Positions 42,805-52,269 of a stretch of DNA of 64,000 nt are shown piece by piece. Position 1 is the first letter of the stretch, and each line of letters opens with the position of its first letter. A program made the translations under genes and the position numbers. Under the pieces are notes generated by a model. That model saw only the letters and a program-made list of their open reading frames with translations. It ran no database searches and was not told the origin of the DNA. The DNA comes from Teredinibacter turnerae T7901. GTDB taxonomy: Bacteria > Pseudomonadota > Gammaproteobacteria > Pseudomonadales > Cellvibrionaceae. Where the stretch lies: the NCBI RefSeq assembly GCF_000023025.1, contig NC_012997.1, positions 2,787,125 through 2,851,124 of the forward strand, written 5' to 3'.

Positions 42805-43482
42805 CTACCCGCCGTCAGCAAGCGTAAAAAAGACGTCCAGATTACCTTGCTCATCTGAGTTTAATGACAGTTCGTGAGCGCGGCCAATTTGTACACCCAA
42901 GGCTTCAATTACACGATCCTGCGCGTCGGCATTGGATAAGGCTAAACTTACACGGCAACTGCGTGATTGACATTGAATTGAGTCGTACTGAACACCCTCA
43001 ATTGGAGTGCTGTAAAACAGAAAATCAATATTTTCTTGAATTGCACTAAGATCGCTATCAGGCGATGTAGATACCGCAGCGTAGAATTGCCCCTCAGCAT
43101 TTTGCTGTACGGCACTGTGTACCCTCCCCTCGGGTTCCGCCGATGGCTCAGAGCGTATTTCGTTCTGAGATAGCTCTAAGTGGGCCAGTCGCTGTTGGAG
43201 TTTCGCGATCACCAAGTTCATTCGATTAATATCGTCTAACGCGCCGGCGCCGGCTCCCGCAGCCTCACTCCAATCGTTTAATGGCGCTTTAGCACCCACA
43301 TCGGATTCGAGACCAGCCAAAGAATCGCGCAACTGCCTATTTTCGATAATTACCTGGTCAAGTATGCCCCGTATTTTTTTATCCTCGTTGAACATCCCCC
43401 CAAGAAGTACCAGCGAAAAAATCTGCACAGTTACAAAAATAATCGTTCCGGATATCCAAAACGTATTAGTCGTCAATTTCAT
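42805..43482 (-). CDS. Uncharacterised membrane-anchored coiled-coil protein
   Basis: Not recognised. The 225-residue product (ATG 43482; a GTG one codon earlier is less likely) has one N-terminal helix, FWISGTIIFVTVQIFSLVLLGG. A predicted coiled coil follows (about 35-65 and 85-105, with IENRQLRDSLAGLES and LVIAKLQQRLAHLEL). The C-terminal 85 residues form a small domain with two close cysteines (YDSIQCQSRSCRVSLALS) that may pair outside the membrane. This looks like a periplasmic sensor or scaffold anchored in the inner membrane. It is downstream of another orphan gene on the same strand. Confidence 0.6.
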   Translation of the reverse strand: MKLTTNTFWISGTIIFVTVQIFSLVLLGGMFNEDKKIRGILDQVIIENRQLRDSLAGLESDVGAKAPLNDWSEAAGAGAGALDDINRMNLVIAKLQQRLAHLELSQNEIRSEPSAEPEGRVHSAVQQNAEGQFYAAVSTSPDSDLSAIQENIDFLFYSTPIEGVQYDSIQCQSRSCRVSLALSNADAQDRVIEALGVQIGRAHELSLNSDEQGNLDVFFTLADGG

Positions 43483-43502
43483 CACTTTATACCTTTAACA
43501 AA

Positions 43503-43527
43503 ACCGCGCCATCAGCGACAGCGCGGA
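43503..43527 (-). terminator. Weak terminator candidate between the two orphan genes
   Basis: CCGCGC and GCGCGG form a 6-bp GC stem around 11 bases and run into TTTTG on the minus strand. It lies about 170 bases past the stop of the secreted protein gene and just before the next start. Confidence 0.35.
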
Positions 43528-43694
43528 TTGGTGATACGCCATACGGCAAGCTATTAAAAAGCATCAGCACATCAGCAAGAGCCACAACTTAGGTTAACCT
43601 GCGAAACATGCAGGAATAACGCAGCACCAAAAGGAGTTTTAGCCGTGGCCCAAGCAATGCGGCAAATGCAATTATTCAATTGCCCGCTAACGAA

Positions 43695-44177
43695 TTAGTT
43701 TTCAGTAATGGTGTAGTGCAAAAATTTCGACGGCAAGCTAGTTCCGTCACGCGCAGGAATATAGCAATCGATATAGGCGTCCTCCCAGAGGGTTCCACCA
43801 GGGGTGATCGCCGAAAGGTTCAACGTTTGATAGGCTGTAGATGCACCCGAAGAATATGCCACCCGACCCGATGCAGAACTGCCACCGGCATTCACGCCCC
43901 AAACATAACAGCGGGCATCAGCCGTGGAGCTGTTGTCTACCACATACACAGACGCAGACACCGTCGTATCTTCTGTGCGCACGATGGGGCACAGTACGCG
44001 CATATACTTGGTCGTATCGTCATTTTGAATAGTGCCGATGCCTTTATAGTAGCTCTGTGAATAGGAGGTCGACTCAGCGACCTCACAAATGCGCGAATGG
44101 TAATTTCTGTCTGTTGCCAGCGCCGAAGTTGAAATAAACGCAGCAGCGGAAAGCAAAAACAAGTGACGAATTTTCAT
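43695..44177 (-). CDS. Uncharacterised small secreted protein
   Basis: Not recognised by name. A 160-residue product with a clear signal peptide (MKIRHLFLLSAAAFISTSALA, cut near residue 21). The mature part is rich in Ser, Thr, Tyr and Ala and has four cysteines (RICEVAES, RVLCPIV, DARCYVWG, YIDCYIPA), suggesting two disulfides and a compact beta-rich domain. Repeated beta-strand-like units (TVSASVYVVDNSS, YQTLNLSAITPGGT) fit a carbohydrate- or surface-binding fold, but this is inference. It has a good AGGAG-like site and lies next to a long gene-free stretch. Confidence 0.65.
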   Translation of the reverse strand: MKIRHLFLLSAAAFISTSALATDRNYHSRICEVAESTSYSQSYYKGIGTIQNDDTTKYMRVLCPIVRTEDTTVSASVYVVDNSSTADARCYVWGVNAGGSSASGRVAYSSGASTAYQTLNLSAITPGGTLWEDAYIDCYIPARDGTSLPSKFLHYTITEN

Positions 44178-44966
44178 TGAAAAATCTCCTATTATTCAAA
44201 TGTTAATCACCTTATTTTGGGACCCCAGCGGAACCGAGCTAAAATAGCGGCAAACGTATTTACGCTGGCGGTTCGAGTATAGGCAGATGCGAAAGCCGTC
44301 TCCAGCAGCACTAATTCCTTGCTAATATCTGAAAATAGATGTAGACAAACCAAAACCCGGCGAGAAAACAACAAAACAACAGAAGCGAGTAACTTTTATT
44401 CCGATTAAATATCTAAAGCTCCAACCTGAGCTTTTAAACTGGGATTCAATTCAAGCTTAGATATAATCTTTTTAAAAAATGGGCTGGGAAGAAGATTTTA
44501 AATTTGTGACACACCCCAAAAAATCGGCACACAAAAGAACAACAAAAACAACACAGCTTCCTTATAAAAAACATGTCTAACGCAAAGCGTATTCACACAC
44601 TTTCTTTTAAGTACCCAGATACTCCAAAAACCCATTGGCGATATAAGATAAAAAACGATTTGAGATTTGTTATATAAAACGGGAAGACTGAGTGGGCAGA
44701 AATTTTGCAGTCATCAAGAAATTGCGCGCACCAACAGAGTGTGCGATGGCGTGACAAAAAATTGCAAATATTAACGCTATTATCGAAACGACTATTGACA
44801 CTAAAGCACGCGCAAACCGGGCAGAACTGGCTTCAACAAGCGGTCTCAACAACTAATTTCGACAACAAGCTTCAAATCCTGGTTTAAAATCTTGGCTTAA
44901 AATCATAGTTTCAGCCCTGTGTTTAAACACTAGGAGCGGCAAAGAATAGACGCCAATTTAGGTTAG
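44178..44966. other. AT-rich gene-free region
   Basis: About 790 bases with no convincing gene. A 60-residue hydrophobic frame at 44670-44852 lacks a ribosome-binding site. Near 44879-44905 there are two imperfect copies of a TGGYTTAAAATC unit. The base composition is more AT-rich than the flanking genes. Confidence 0.5.
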
Positions 44967-45647
44967 CTAGAATTTCGCATAACGACGCAAAAGGTTGTGA
45001 TAGACCGAGGTTAAACGCAACAACGTAGGATCATCCGCGGGCTTCTCGCTTATTAGACTCTGAATACTTTGGTCCAAATCGAATAACAAGGCACGTTCCG
45101 CTTCATCCGGCACCATACTTTGAATCCAGATAAATGACGCCACCCGCTGACCGCGTGTAACCGGCGTTACCCGATGCAGACTGCTCGACGGATACAGCAC
45201 CAAATCACCAGCATTCAACTTTACCGCTTGGGCACCAAAAGCAGTTTCTATCTCCAGCTCACCACCGTCGTAGCTATCCGGGTCGCTTAGAAATAGCGTT
45301 GCGGAAATATCTGTGCGCAGGCTTTGTTTATTTGGCATAACCATAATCGCGCTATCGACATGGGTTCCGTAAGCTCCCCCATTACGATAACAATTAAATT
45401 TAGGCGGGTAGATTTTCTCCGGTAATGCTGCCGATAGAAATAGCGGATGTACTCCCAGTTTTTGCACGATAGTATTTCCCAAATTTATCGCAAGCTCGCT
45501 GGTATCCGGCAACTGTAAATTCGATTTTACCGCCGCTGACAAGGTACCACCCGTACCCCTGCCATCCAACCATTCTGCGTCTTCAAGCCTTGCGCGCCAC
45601 TTAAGGACTTCGGCCTCGGCCAACAAGGCATCAATTACGATTAACAT
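44967..45647 (-). CDS. piuC: Fe(II)/2-oxoglutarate-dependent PKHD-type hydroxylase PiuC/YbiX
   Basis: A 226-residue dioxygenase, as long as E. coli YbiX. The iron ligands are H96 and D98 in GTHVDSAIM and H158 in [11 protein letters not shown]168 in TRGQRVASF is the 2-oxoglutarate anchor. I start at ATG 45647 (MLIVIDALL), whose AGGTGA site lies 5-9 bases upstream. It overlaps the preceding hydroxyacid oxidase gene by 17 bases. piuC/ybiX genes accompany catecholate siderophore receptors such as Fiu and PiuA, which matches the receptor here. The substrate is unknown. Confidence 0.9.
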   Translation of the reverse strand: MLIVIDALLAEAEVLKWRARLEDAEWLDGRGTGGTLSAAVKSNLQLPDTSELAINLGNTIVQKLGVHPLFLSAALPEKIYPPKFNCYRNGGAYGTHVDSAIMVMPNKQSLRTDISATLFLSDPDSYDGGELEIETAFGAQAVKLNAGDLVLYPSSSLHRVTPVTRGQRVASFIWIQSMVPDEAERALLFDLDQSIQSLISEKPADDPTLLRLTSVYHNLLRRYAKF

Positions 45648-46746
45648 AGTCATCACCTTTCCAAACGGGCACACGTTTAATTTCGTCTATAGTGGCGCAG
45701 CCCGCCATTGCCATAGCGACCTCAAGCTCATCTCGCAATAACTGCAACATGTGCGCGACACCCAGCGCACCTGCAATAGCCAGGGCATGCACTTGTGGCC
45801 GGCCTATCATCACCGCATCGGCGCCGAGCGCCAGAGCTTTAAAGACATCGTAGCCGCTACGCACGCCGCTATCGACAAGCACACATGCATCCCCCACTCG
45901 CTCGCGAACAGCAGCAAGGCAATCGATCGCGGCTGGCGCGGCAGCAAATGCTCGGCCACCGTGATTCGACACTACAATTCCGGAAACTCCACAACCGAGC
46001 AAACGCTCAGCGTCGTTGGGATTTAAAACGCCCTTTACAATCACTGGTAGTTTTGAATAGTTAATGAGCCACTCCAGATCTGCGAAAGTAGGAGCTTTTC
46101 TCATCACGCCCTGAAATACACGGCTCTCATACCGCCCAATTTCCACAGGCTCCGGCTGCGCATAATTAATCAGGTTGGCAGCGGTAATATCCGCAGGCAA
46201 ACCACAGCCTTTGCGCATTAGCCTGCGGCTAAAGGTTTGTACCGGCGCATCCAAGGTTACCATTAACGCGCTAAACCCCGACGCCTCCGCGCGTGCCACC
46301 AAGTCCTGGGTTATATCCCGGTCAGGCTGAAAATAAAGTTGAAACCAGTTCGTGCCCTTATTGTGTGTTATAACTTCTTCCATTGGCACAGACGCGAGCG
46401 TACTGCTCACCATTAGACTATCGGTGGCGTCCGCTGCTCTCGCTGTTTCAATTTCGGCAAGATCATGCACCAGTTTTTGATAGGCGACGGGCGCAAGCAC
46501 GATGGGATGCCTCAGCACGGTGTCAATGAGCCTGACCTCCGTCGTTCCCTCGCCACAAGGGCGCAATAACGAAGGCAGGCACTGGTACTTGGCAAACGCG
46601 TTACAATTATTTTGCAATGCCCGCTCATCACCACTTCCGCCTTGAATATAAGCCCAGGCAGCGGGGTCTATAAACTGCTCGGCAAATTGCTCGTAATCCG
46701 CAAGACTCGCTAATTCCGGTGGAATATGTGTGAGATGTTGAGTCAT
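45631..46746 (-). CDS. FMN-dependent alpha-hydroxyacid oxidase/dehydrogenase
   Basis: A 371-residue enzyme of the lactate/glycolate oxidase family, started at ATG 46746 ([12 protein letters not shown]). Active-site residues are in place: Y33 in [11 protein letters not shown]138 in QLYFQPD, K238 in VIVKGV, H262 and R265 in SNHGGR, and the FMN phosphate site in [15 protein letters not shown]. Family members oxidise L-2-hydroxyacids to 2-oxoacids, giving H2O2 or reduced quinone. The length and lack of a membrane-binding insert favour a soluble oxidase. Its place between a siderophore receptor gene and piuC is unusual. Confidence 0.88.
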   Translation of the reverse strand: MTQHLTHIPPELASLADYEQFAEQFIDPAAWAYIQGGSGDERALQNNCNAFAKYQCLPSLLRPCGEGTTEVRLIDTVLRHPIVLAPVAYQKLVHDLAEIETARAADATDSLMVSSTLASVPMEEVITHNKGTNWFQLYFQPDRDITQDLVARAEASGFSALMVTLDAPVQTFSRRLMRKGCGLPADITAANLINYAQPEPVEIGRYESRVFQGVMRKAPTFADLEWLINYSKLPVIVKGVLNPNDAERLLGCGVSGIVVSNHGGRAFAAAPAAIDCLAAVRERVGDACVLVDSGVRSGYDVFKALALGADAVMIGRPQVHALAIAGALGVAHMLQLLRDELEVAMAMAGCATIDEIKRVPVWKGDDYVNRN

Positions 46747-46904
46747 AAAACCCCGTCTAAATCCAAGTACTGGTTCGCTACAGTGACAGCTCAAACTAAA
46801 ATACGCACTGATTTTTGATTGGGTAAATCTTTCGCCTTAACGAAATACTGCCACAGCCTGTTACCAGACCGTGGCAGCATCACCACGACAGCTTTTAACG
46901 CTCG

Positions 46905-49295
46905 TTAGAACTCAAAGCCAAAGGTCAGCGTAGCATGGCGCGCATCGCCAATGTAAGTAAACGAGCCACTGCGGTATGCGGCAAGATAGTAGGCTTCGTC
47001 CGTAACATTGCCGATGTTCAGGCGTACATTGGTCTGCTCGTTGATATCGTAAGTCGCGAACAAATCGAAGTAGCTGTAGTCTGGAATACGAATCGAGTAA
47101 TCGTTGGTTGCAGCATTCCATCCTGGCGCGGTGTCAGGCTGCCCGGAGTACATCTCGCTGCTATAGGTCCAAGAACCGCCTAGCGCAAGCGCCTCGGTCA
47201 TTTGATAGCGCAACTGTAAAAACGCACTATTGTCGGCAAAGTTACTCAGTGTACGCCCGCGAATGTCATCCGTTGTTTGATAAGTTCCAGCGTTCGGTCC
47301 TCGTGTAACCAAGGTTTGGTTTACACCATTATTGAACGATTCGGTGATCTCGGCATCCATAAAAGCAACGCCAAACTGCGTACTGAGTTTTTCAGTCAGA
47401 TTACCGACAAGAGAAAATTCAACCCCTTGCACACGGTTCTCGCCAGTGTTGAACGTCCCGGTGGATTCATAGTCCGCACCTTCCATTACGTCCGACTTGG
47501 TAATTTGAAACAGCGCCGCCGTGAACAGTAGTTTTTCATCCCGTAGATTCCACTTTGTGCCCAACTCGATATTTTCAACGCTTTCCGGCTTACTGTTCTC
47601 GACCTGATCGGCAGAGCCACAAAGTCCACCATACCCACAGTTGCCGCCAACGTCCGACTCACCACCATTGATATTGGTTGCGGTGCTATAGGTAACATAA
47701 ACATTGCCTTGCTCAGCCACATCGTACACCAGCCCCAGGTGGCCGTTCCACAAAGTGTCAGAATAAGACCAGTCTGTAGCTTCGGTGGCGCCGCCGCTAA
47801 GGGTCGCATTGTTGTAGTCAAAGTTGTCCATACGAACGCCCGCGAATACCGAAAATTTGTCGGTAACATCGTAGGTGTCCATCACAGAAAACGAGGTGGT
47901 TTTCACAGTGTAATCACTATCGTAATTACCACGCACTATGTCGCGCACGAGCAGACTATTAATATTGTCAACGGCATTTCCATTAGGGTCGGTTAAACAG
48001 AAACCGGGGCCGGCTTCAGTCTGGCCTCCGCCAGGAGGCAGTATACAGTTTCCCTCGCCGGTGTCAGTTACCGAATAAACACCATTGGTTACATTGAGAT
48101 CCGAATATTCAAAACCAAAAAGTAATTGATGGTCTGCTACATCCAGGTAAAAATTCGTCTGGTTAACAAGATATTCAACTTCCTGCCAGCCTTGATGAGT
48201 ACTGGGTGTAATCGTGGCAGCACCCGGCGCAACCGGGTCTGTCTCGTCGCGATTACCCGTGCGCGTACCAGTCACCACATAACCGTTTTCGGTAGTACCG
48301 GAACGCAATACATTAGTCAAACGCATGCTTTCACTAAAGTTAAAGTTCGCCCGCAAGGTAGCGACATTAATTTCAGATTTAAGAAAGTCTTCATCCTGCA
48401 GATACACAGGAACATCTTCTACCGGCTCGCCGGTGGTGCGATCAATGTAGGTGCCCAGGTCGGGTTTGTCTTCCGCATTCAGGTAATAGTAATCAGCGAC
48501 AAATTTGATTTTCTCGCTCGCTTCCCAGGCACCAGACAATGCAAGCCCTGAGCGCTCGCGCGATGCGGGCGCCCGATCTGGCACATCCTGGTCGGCAAAT
48601 AATACGTTTGCCCGCACGGCTATCGCATCGTTGATTTTTTTATTGGCGTCGAGGGTTACCCGATAATAGGAGTCGGTTCCCACGCCCGCATTCACTTTCG
48701 TGAAATCATATTGGCTGCTTGCTTGTTTGGTGACACTGTTAACGGCACCGCCGGTCGAGCCGCGTCCAGCGAAGGTGGAGCTTGGCCCTTTAGTAATTTC
48801 GATTTGATCGACCGCGAAGCTTTCGCGCGTGGTCATCCCCGGGTCGCGCAAGCCGTCGACGAATACATCGCTGCGAGCTTCATGGCCGCGGATAATATAG
48901 CGATCACCAAAGGCGTTACCATTTTCGCCGGTACCCAGAGTAATACCGGGCTGACCTGCCAGAATTTCACGTAAGTCTTCACGCCCCGACTCCTCAATCT
49001 GAGTCTTGGTAAGCACGCTGATGGTAGTTGGCGTTTCCGCCAATGGCTTTACTCTACGCTCATCACCGGACACTTTCGCTTTATACGGAGCGCCCTTTTC
49101 TGCGTAAGGGTTCGTATCGATTGTGCGCTCTTCAATTTGCAATGTATCCAGAGCGATTTCTTCATCGTCTTGCGCTAACGCAGGCGAGGCGGCAAACACG
49201 GCAGTAACACCAGCCGCTAACAGCGGATGACGATCACCGAACATGTGTTGACGCAGAGATTTCGGACGCAGTTGTCCAGCGGGCTTCTTTTCCAT
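46905..49295 (-). CDS. TonB-dependent siderophore receptor, Fiu/PiuA-like
   Basis: Outer-membrane receptor of 796 residues with a long signal peptide (cut near residue 41, ASPALAQ). A TonB-box-like segment (IALDTLQIEE) precedes the plug domain (about 80-190, PTTISVLTKTQIEESG to GPSSTFAGRGSTGGAVN). The rest is a 22-strand beta-barrel ending in the aromatic strand ATLTFGFEF. The plug pattern and the nearby piuC gene suggest a catecholate siderophore. It starts 18 bases after the tonB stop, so the energy-coupling system and its receptor are one operon. Confidence 0.92.
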   Translation of the reverse strand: MEKKPAGQLRPKSLRQHMFGDRHPLLAAGVTAVFAASPALAQDDEEIALDTLQIEERTIDTNPYAEKGAPYKAKVSGDERRVKPLAETPTTISVLTKTQIEESGREDLREILAGQPGITLGTGENGNAFGDRYIIRGHEARSDVFVDGLRDPGMTTRESFAVDQIEITKGPSSTFAGRGSTGGAVNSVTKQASSQYDFTKVNAGVGTDSYYRVTLDANKKINDAIAVRANVLFADQDVPDRAPASRERSGLALSGAWEASEKIKFVADYYYLNAEDKPDLGTYIDRTTGEPVEDVPVYLQDEDFLKSEINVATLRANFNFSESMRLTNVLRSGTTENGYVVTGTRTGNRDETDPVAPGAATITPSTHQGWQEVEYLVNQTNFYLDVADHQLLFGFEYSDLNVTNGVYSVTDTGEGNCILPPGGGQTEAGPGFCLTDPNGNAVDNINSLLVRDIVRGNYDSDYTVKTTSFSVMDTYDVTDKFSVFAGVRMDNFDYNNATLSGGATEATDWSYSDTLWNGHLGLVYDVAEQGNVYVTYSTATNINGGESDVGGNCGYGGLCGSADQVENSKPESVENIELGTKWNLRDEKLLFTAALFQITKSDVMEGADYESTGTFNTGENRVQGVEFSLVGNLTEKLSTQFGVAFMDAEITESFNNGVNQTLVTRGPNAGTYQTTDDIRGRTLSNFADNSAFLQLRYQMTEALALGGSWTYSSEMYSGQPDTAPGWNAATNDYSIRIPDYSYFDLFATYDINEQTNVRLNIGNVTDEAYYLAAYRSGSFTYIGDARHATLTFGFEF

Positions 49296-49313
49296 AACAA
49301 CTCCTAAGGGGGT

Positions 49314-50186
49314 TTACTTTGTAATAAGTGAGTAATCGACAGGAAGTGACAGCGTGAGCTTTGTACGCTTCATTTCTGCCGGTATTGGCGGGAGTGGATT
49401 TGCTTTATCGAGCACATCCAGTGCAGCCTGGTCCAACTCCGTATTCCCTGAACTTTTCTTGATTGCTTTGTGAAGAATTTCGCCGGTGGCGTTGATCGTA
49501 AAGCGCACCACCACCACACCCTGAACCTTGCGTTTTTTTAGGTGTGCGGGGTAATCCTTGTGCTGGTTTAACCATGAGGTTAAATGGCCAAAATAACTTC
49601 GACTATTTCCGACTCGCCCCCCGGAACCGGCATGATCCCCGCGTCCAGTTGCCTTTTGCATCGCCAGCGCCGCTGATTTTTTTGGCGTACTCGATTTTTC
49701 TGCCTGCGGGGCAGTATTTTCCGGGGTCTTTACTTTTTGTTGCTCTTGCTCCGGTGCCACGTCCAGCTTCGCATTCACAACCACCGTATCTTTTGCTTGT
49801 GGAATGCGCTCAACAACAGCAACAGCTAGGGCAGGAGTTGCTTTCTCGCGAATCACCGGCGCCGGTACTTCCTGTACAGGTACCTCTTTTACGTGATCAG
49901 CCATTGGGGTAGTGATTTTTTCGTTGACGACTTTCTCGGTTTCAATAACCTCGGAATCGACAGCCGTTTCCGCAGGCTCATCAGATTCGAGTGAGGCGTC
50001 CGTCTCACGCAGCAAATCCATATAGGAGCCCGCCATTCCCACGCCAACCGCGACACCGCCCTCACCTTCTCCCGCAGCATATCCGGCTATCTCTGTACGC
50101 TCTTGTGCGTGCAGAAAGTACGCTGCAACCAACAGGTGAAGAGCACCGGAAAAGCCAAGTGCAGCAATCCAACCGGCCGTGTTCAT
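49314..50186 (-). CDS. tonB: TonB-type energy transducer
   Basis: A 290-residue TonB protein. One N-terminal membrane helix (AALGFSGALHLLVAAYFLHA, carrying the conserved Ser/His positions) is followed by an extended, charged periplasmic spacer (about 60-190) rich in Glu, Pro, Ala and Lys. The C-terminal TonB domain is YPAHLKKRKVQGVVVVRFTINATG with the QAALDVL helix and PPIPAEM strand. It overlaps exbD2 by four bases. It is probably dedicated to the receptor downstream. Confidence 0.9.
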   Translation of the reverse strand: MNTAGWIAALGFSGALHLLVAAYFLHAQERTEIAGYAAGEGEGGVAVGVGMAGSYMDLLRETDASLESDEPAETAVDSEVIETEKVVNEKITTPMADHVKEVPVQEVPAPVIREKATPALAVAVVERIPQAKDTVVVNAKLDVAPEQEQQKVKTPENTAPQAEKSSTPKKSAALAMQKATGRGDHAGSGGRVGNSRSYFGHLTSWLNQHKDYPAHLKKRKVQGVVVVRFTINATGEILHKAIKKSSGNTELDQAALDVLDKANPLPPIPAEMKRTKLTLSLPVDYSLITK

Positions 50187-50602
50187 AAGTCGTCTGTTAC
50201 CGTTGAATACAACACAAATTGGGCAATACCCGCTTGACGTAACTGCGCTAGAACAACATCCAACTCTTTTGCGGTTAGGTGTTTATCCATGGAAATATTA
50301 ATAGGCGTATCTGTCGCCGCTGCGTTGATAAGGCGTGCTGCCAATTCTTCAGTTGAGACGCTGTCGCCATTAAAATACAGCTGACCTGCGGCATCCTGTG
50401 CGAGTGTCGGCTGAGAGGCGTCGACAGGCTGTTGGCTGTTCGACTTCGGCAACTCCAGATTCAGCTGGCTCAACCAGCTCATTTGGCCCGCAACCATAAA
50501 AAAGATAAGCAGCAAAAACACGATATTAATGAGCGGAATCATCCCCTCAGAGTCGGAGCGTCTGCGCGGACCAATAAATTCCTGTGCCGAAAACCCGTTC
50601 AT
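50183..50602 (-). CDS. exbD2: ExbD/TolR family protein (second copy)
   Basis: A 139-residue biopolymer transport protein with one helix, IPLINIVFLLLIFFMVAG. The usual membrane aspartate of ExbD (in LIDVVF) is replaced by Asn (LINIVFLL). The periplasmic domain covers about 60-139. The aspartate is needed for proton flow in well-studied ExbD, so this copy may act as a structural partner of the first copy. Both starts overlap their neighbours by four bases. Confidence 0.87.
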   Translation of the reverse strand: MNGFSAQEFIGPRRRSDSEGMIPLINIVFLLLIFFMVAGQMSWLSQLNLELPKSNSQQPVDASQPTLAQDAAGQLYFNGDSVSTEELAARLINAAATDTPINISMDKHLTAKELDVVLAQLRQAGIAQFVLYSTVTDDL

Positions 50603-51015
50603 TGCCGGTCCTCCGGCAACAAGCCACCGAGCGTCGTTTGCTCAAAATTCAACGCGTTTAAAAGACTCAGCAGCTCCGTAATCGCCGTAATCTGGACTGA
50701 GCTTTCTGTCAGCAATACCACCGGTGCGGTATTGTCGAGTTCAGTTAAATGCGAACCAGACAACTCTCGATAGTCAGCGAGAAAAAAATCACTGTTGTGC
50801 ACGCGTACATGGCCGTCTCCATAGAGTAACAACAGCTGCGTTCGAGACGGTGTGGGCGTTGCTGCCGACGCTATCGGCTGTGATAAGTTGACCGCCCGCG
50901 ACTGACTGAACGACGATGTCAGCATAAAAAACAGCAGCAGAATAAAAACCACATCAATCAGCGCAGTCAGGCTTATTTTTTTTCGCCGCGGTTTATCGAT
51001 ATATGCTTCTAACAC
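50599..51015 (-). CDS. exbD1: ExbD/TolR family protein (first copy)
   Basis: A 138-residue ExbD protein with the canonical membrane segment LTALIDVVFILLLFFML, which includes the proton-channel aspartate. The product begins with a basic IDKPRRKKISL segment and carries a periplasmic domain. Together with ExbB it should form the proton-driven motor. It starts five bases after exbB and overlaps exbD2. The tandem of one canonical and one Asp-less ExbD is worth noting. Confidence 0.9.
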   Translation of the reverse strand: MLEAYIDKPRRKKISLTALIDVVFILLLFFMLTSSFSQSRAVNLSQPIASAATPTPSRTQLLLLYGDGHVRVHNSDFFLADYRELSGSHLTELDNTAPVVLLTESSVQITAITELLSLLNALNFEQTTLGGLLPEDRQ

Positions 51016-51019
51016 TCTA

Positions 51020-51673
51020 TCACGCCTGTTTTTTGGCTAAGTGTTGGGCATTGCGCTGGTGAAATGCCGTAAACAACCGCTGTACATCATCAGAAATATG
51101 GTGAGCCAGGTTTTCCACTCTGCGTTCCAGCCAGCTATGCGCAATCGACACAGGAATGGCAACCGCCAGCCCCACCGCTGTCGTCATAAGGGCTTTCCAG
51201 ATTCCACCGGACAACACTGACGGGTTCACCTGAGCACCGGCGTCTTCCATCGCCTGAAACGCCGAAATCATCCCGAGTACGGTGCCAAATAGCCCCAGCA
51301 GCGGAGCAACCATGGCCACAACCTCAAGTACCCGTAAATAACGCTGTTGTTCTTCTATCTCATTGCGGGCAACGCGGCCCACCTCGGCTCGAACGTCGGC
51401 CTCCCCGAGCGAACCCTGGTCAAAGGCATTAAGGGCGGAAGCCATCACCAAGGCACGTGCATTGCGCTGATTCTTACTTAGCAACAAGGCTTGCTGCCAT
51501 TCGCCTTTCTCGAAGTGCCCCAAAACCTGCTCGGGGTGCGCATTGGCCGCCGGGCGATACTGAAATGCCTGCCACAACTTAACCAGAATGATCGCCACAG
51601 ACACCACCGAAAACACCAGCAGCACCTGCACCACCAACCCTCCAAGTACCAGAAACTCCACCAACGCCTGCAT
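51020..51673 (-). CDS. exbB: ExbB/TolQ proton channel protein
   Basis: A 217-residue protein with three membrane helices: a first helix near 9-32 (LGGLVVQVLLVFSVVSVAIIL), and VVAMVAPLLGLFGTVLGMISAF and LMTTAVGLAVAIPVSIAHSW. The GLFGTVLGM and TTAVGLAVAIP segments are the MotA/TolQ/ExbB signature, with the conserved Thr and Glu-region. I start at ATG 51673 (MQALVEFLVLGG), after a GTGAGG site; the longer frame would run through the Fur-box-like site at 51719-51733. Confidence 0.9.
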   Translation of the reverse strand: MQALVEFLVLGGLVVQVLLVFSVVSVAIILVKLWQAFQYRPAANAHPEQVLGHFEKGEWQQALLLSKNQRNARALVMASALNAFDQGSLGEADVRAEVGRVARNEIEEQQRYLRVLEVVAMVAPLLGLFGTVLGMISAFQAMEDAGAQVNPSVLSGGIWKALMTTAVGLAVAIPVSIAHSWLERRVENLAHHISDDVQRLFTAFHQRNAQHLAKKQA

Positions 51674-51718
51674 ACCAAACCTCACCGACAACGCGCCAAA
51701 TACAGATATTAATCGCAA

Positions 51719-51733
51719 TGATAATACTTCTCA
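51719..51733 (-). promoter_or_regulatory. Fur-box-like operator of the iron operon
   Basis: TGATAATACTTCTCA has a perfect left half (TGATAAT) and 5 of 7 matches in the right half of the 7-1-7 Fur palindrome tgATAATnATTATca. It lies 46 bases ahead of exbB, the normal place for Fur repression. The iron-related content of the seven following genes supports it. Confidence 0.7.
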
Positions 51734-51868
51734 TATAGATTACAATAGTTTATGGAACTTTTTATTTTCGGTACAAGTGCGGACAATCGCAGGACGCGAC
51801 ACCACAGGCAATTTGGTGAAGGTGTGAATCGATTTGGCGAGGGAGTGAGGTAGTTGCGGTAGTCCGGG

Positions 51869-52122
51869 AATAGGAACCTGATCAACCTAGTAATTTCTCG
51901 GTGTGACGTGCGGCGATTAGTTGTTAGGTCCTTTATGCCCGTGGGTGCTACGGGGCTTTCAGGAATTTAACCAGAGGGTGTTGCGCTCGTTCGCCGTGCG
52001 AAGCTCCTGCTCACGCTACTCACCTACGCCCATGTAGGCAAGCAGCACGCCTCGCTCCCGCCCCTACGCACGTTAATCCCCAGAAAGCTAGAGGAATCAC
52101 TAGGTTAATCGGAGGCTCCTAT
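51869..52122. mobile_element. MITE-like element with terminal inverted repeats
   Basis: ATAGGAACCT at 51869 onward (to 51898) and its counterpart at 52091-52122 are inverted repeats: about 26 of 30 positions pair, with a 2-base gap. The shared core is AACCTAGT. The 254-base element contains no ORF and an internal CCTAC/GTAGG hairpin at 52023-52038, so it fits a non-autonomous transposable element. No clear target-site duplication was seen. Confidence 0.55.
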
Positions 52123-52269
52123 AAGGATAAGAAGTTTAAAAGGCTAAAACCGACTGCGCAGCGACGCACAAGGCAGGCAAGTTAGGATATAAGCCATGGT
52201 TTAGTCGCGCCCCCACCCATTCATAGCATGTAAAACGAATGTGAGCGCACAACAGGGATATGAAACAGC

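Noticed and set aside
44670-44852. 60-residue hydrophobic frame on the minus strand
   Set aside because: No ribosome-binding site; the AT-rich surroundings make such frames likely by chance.
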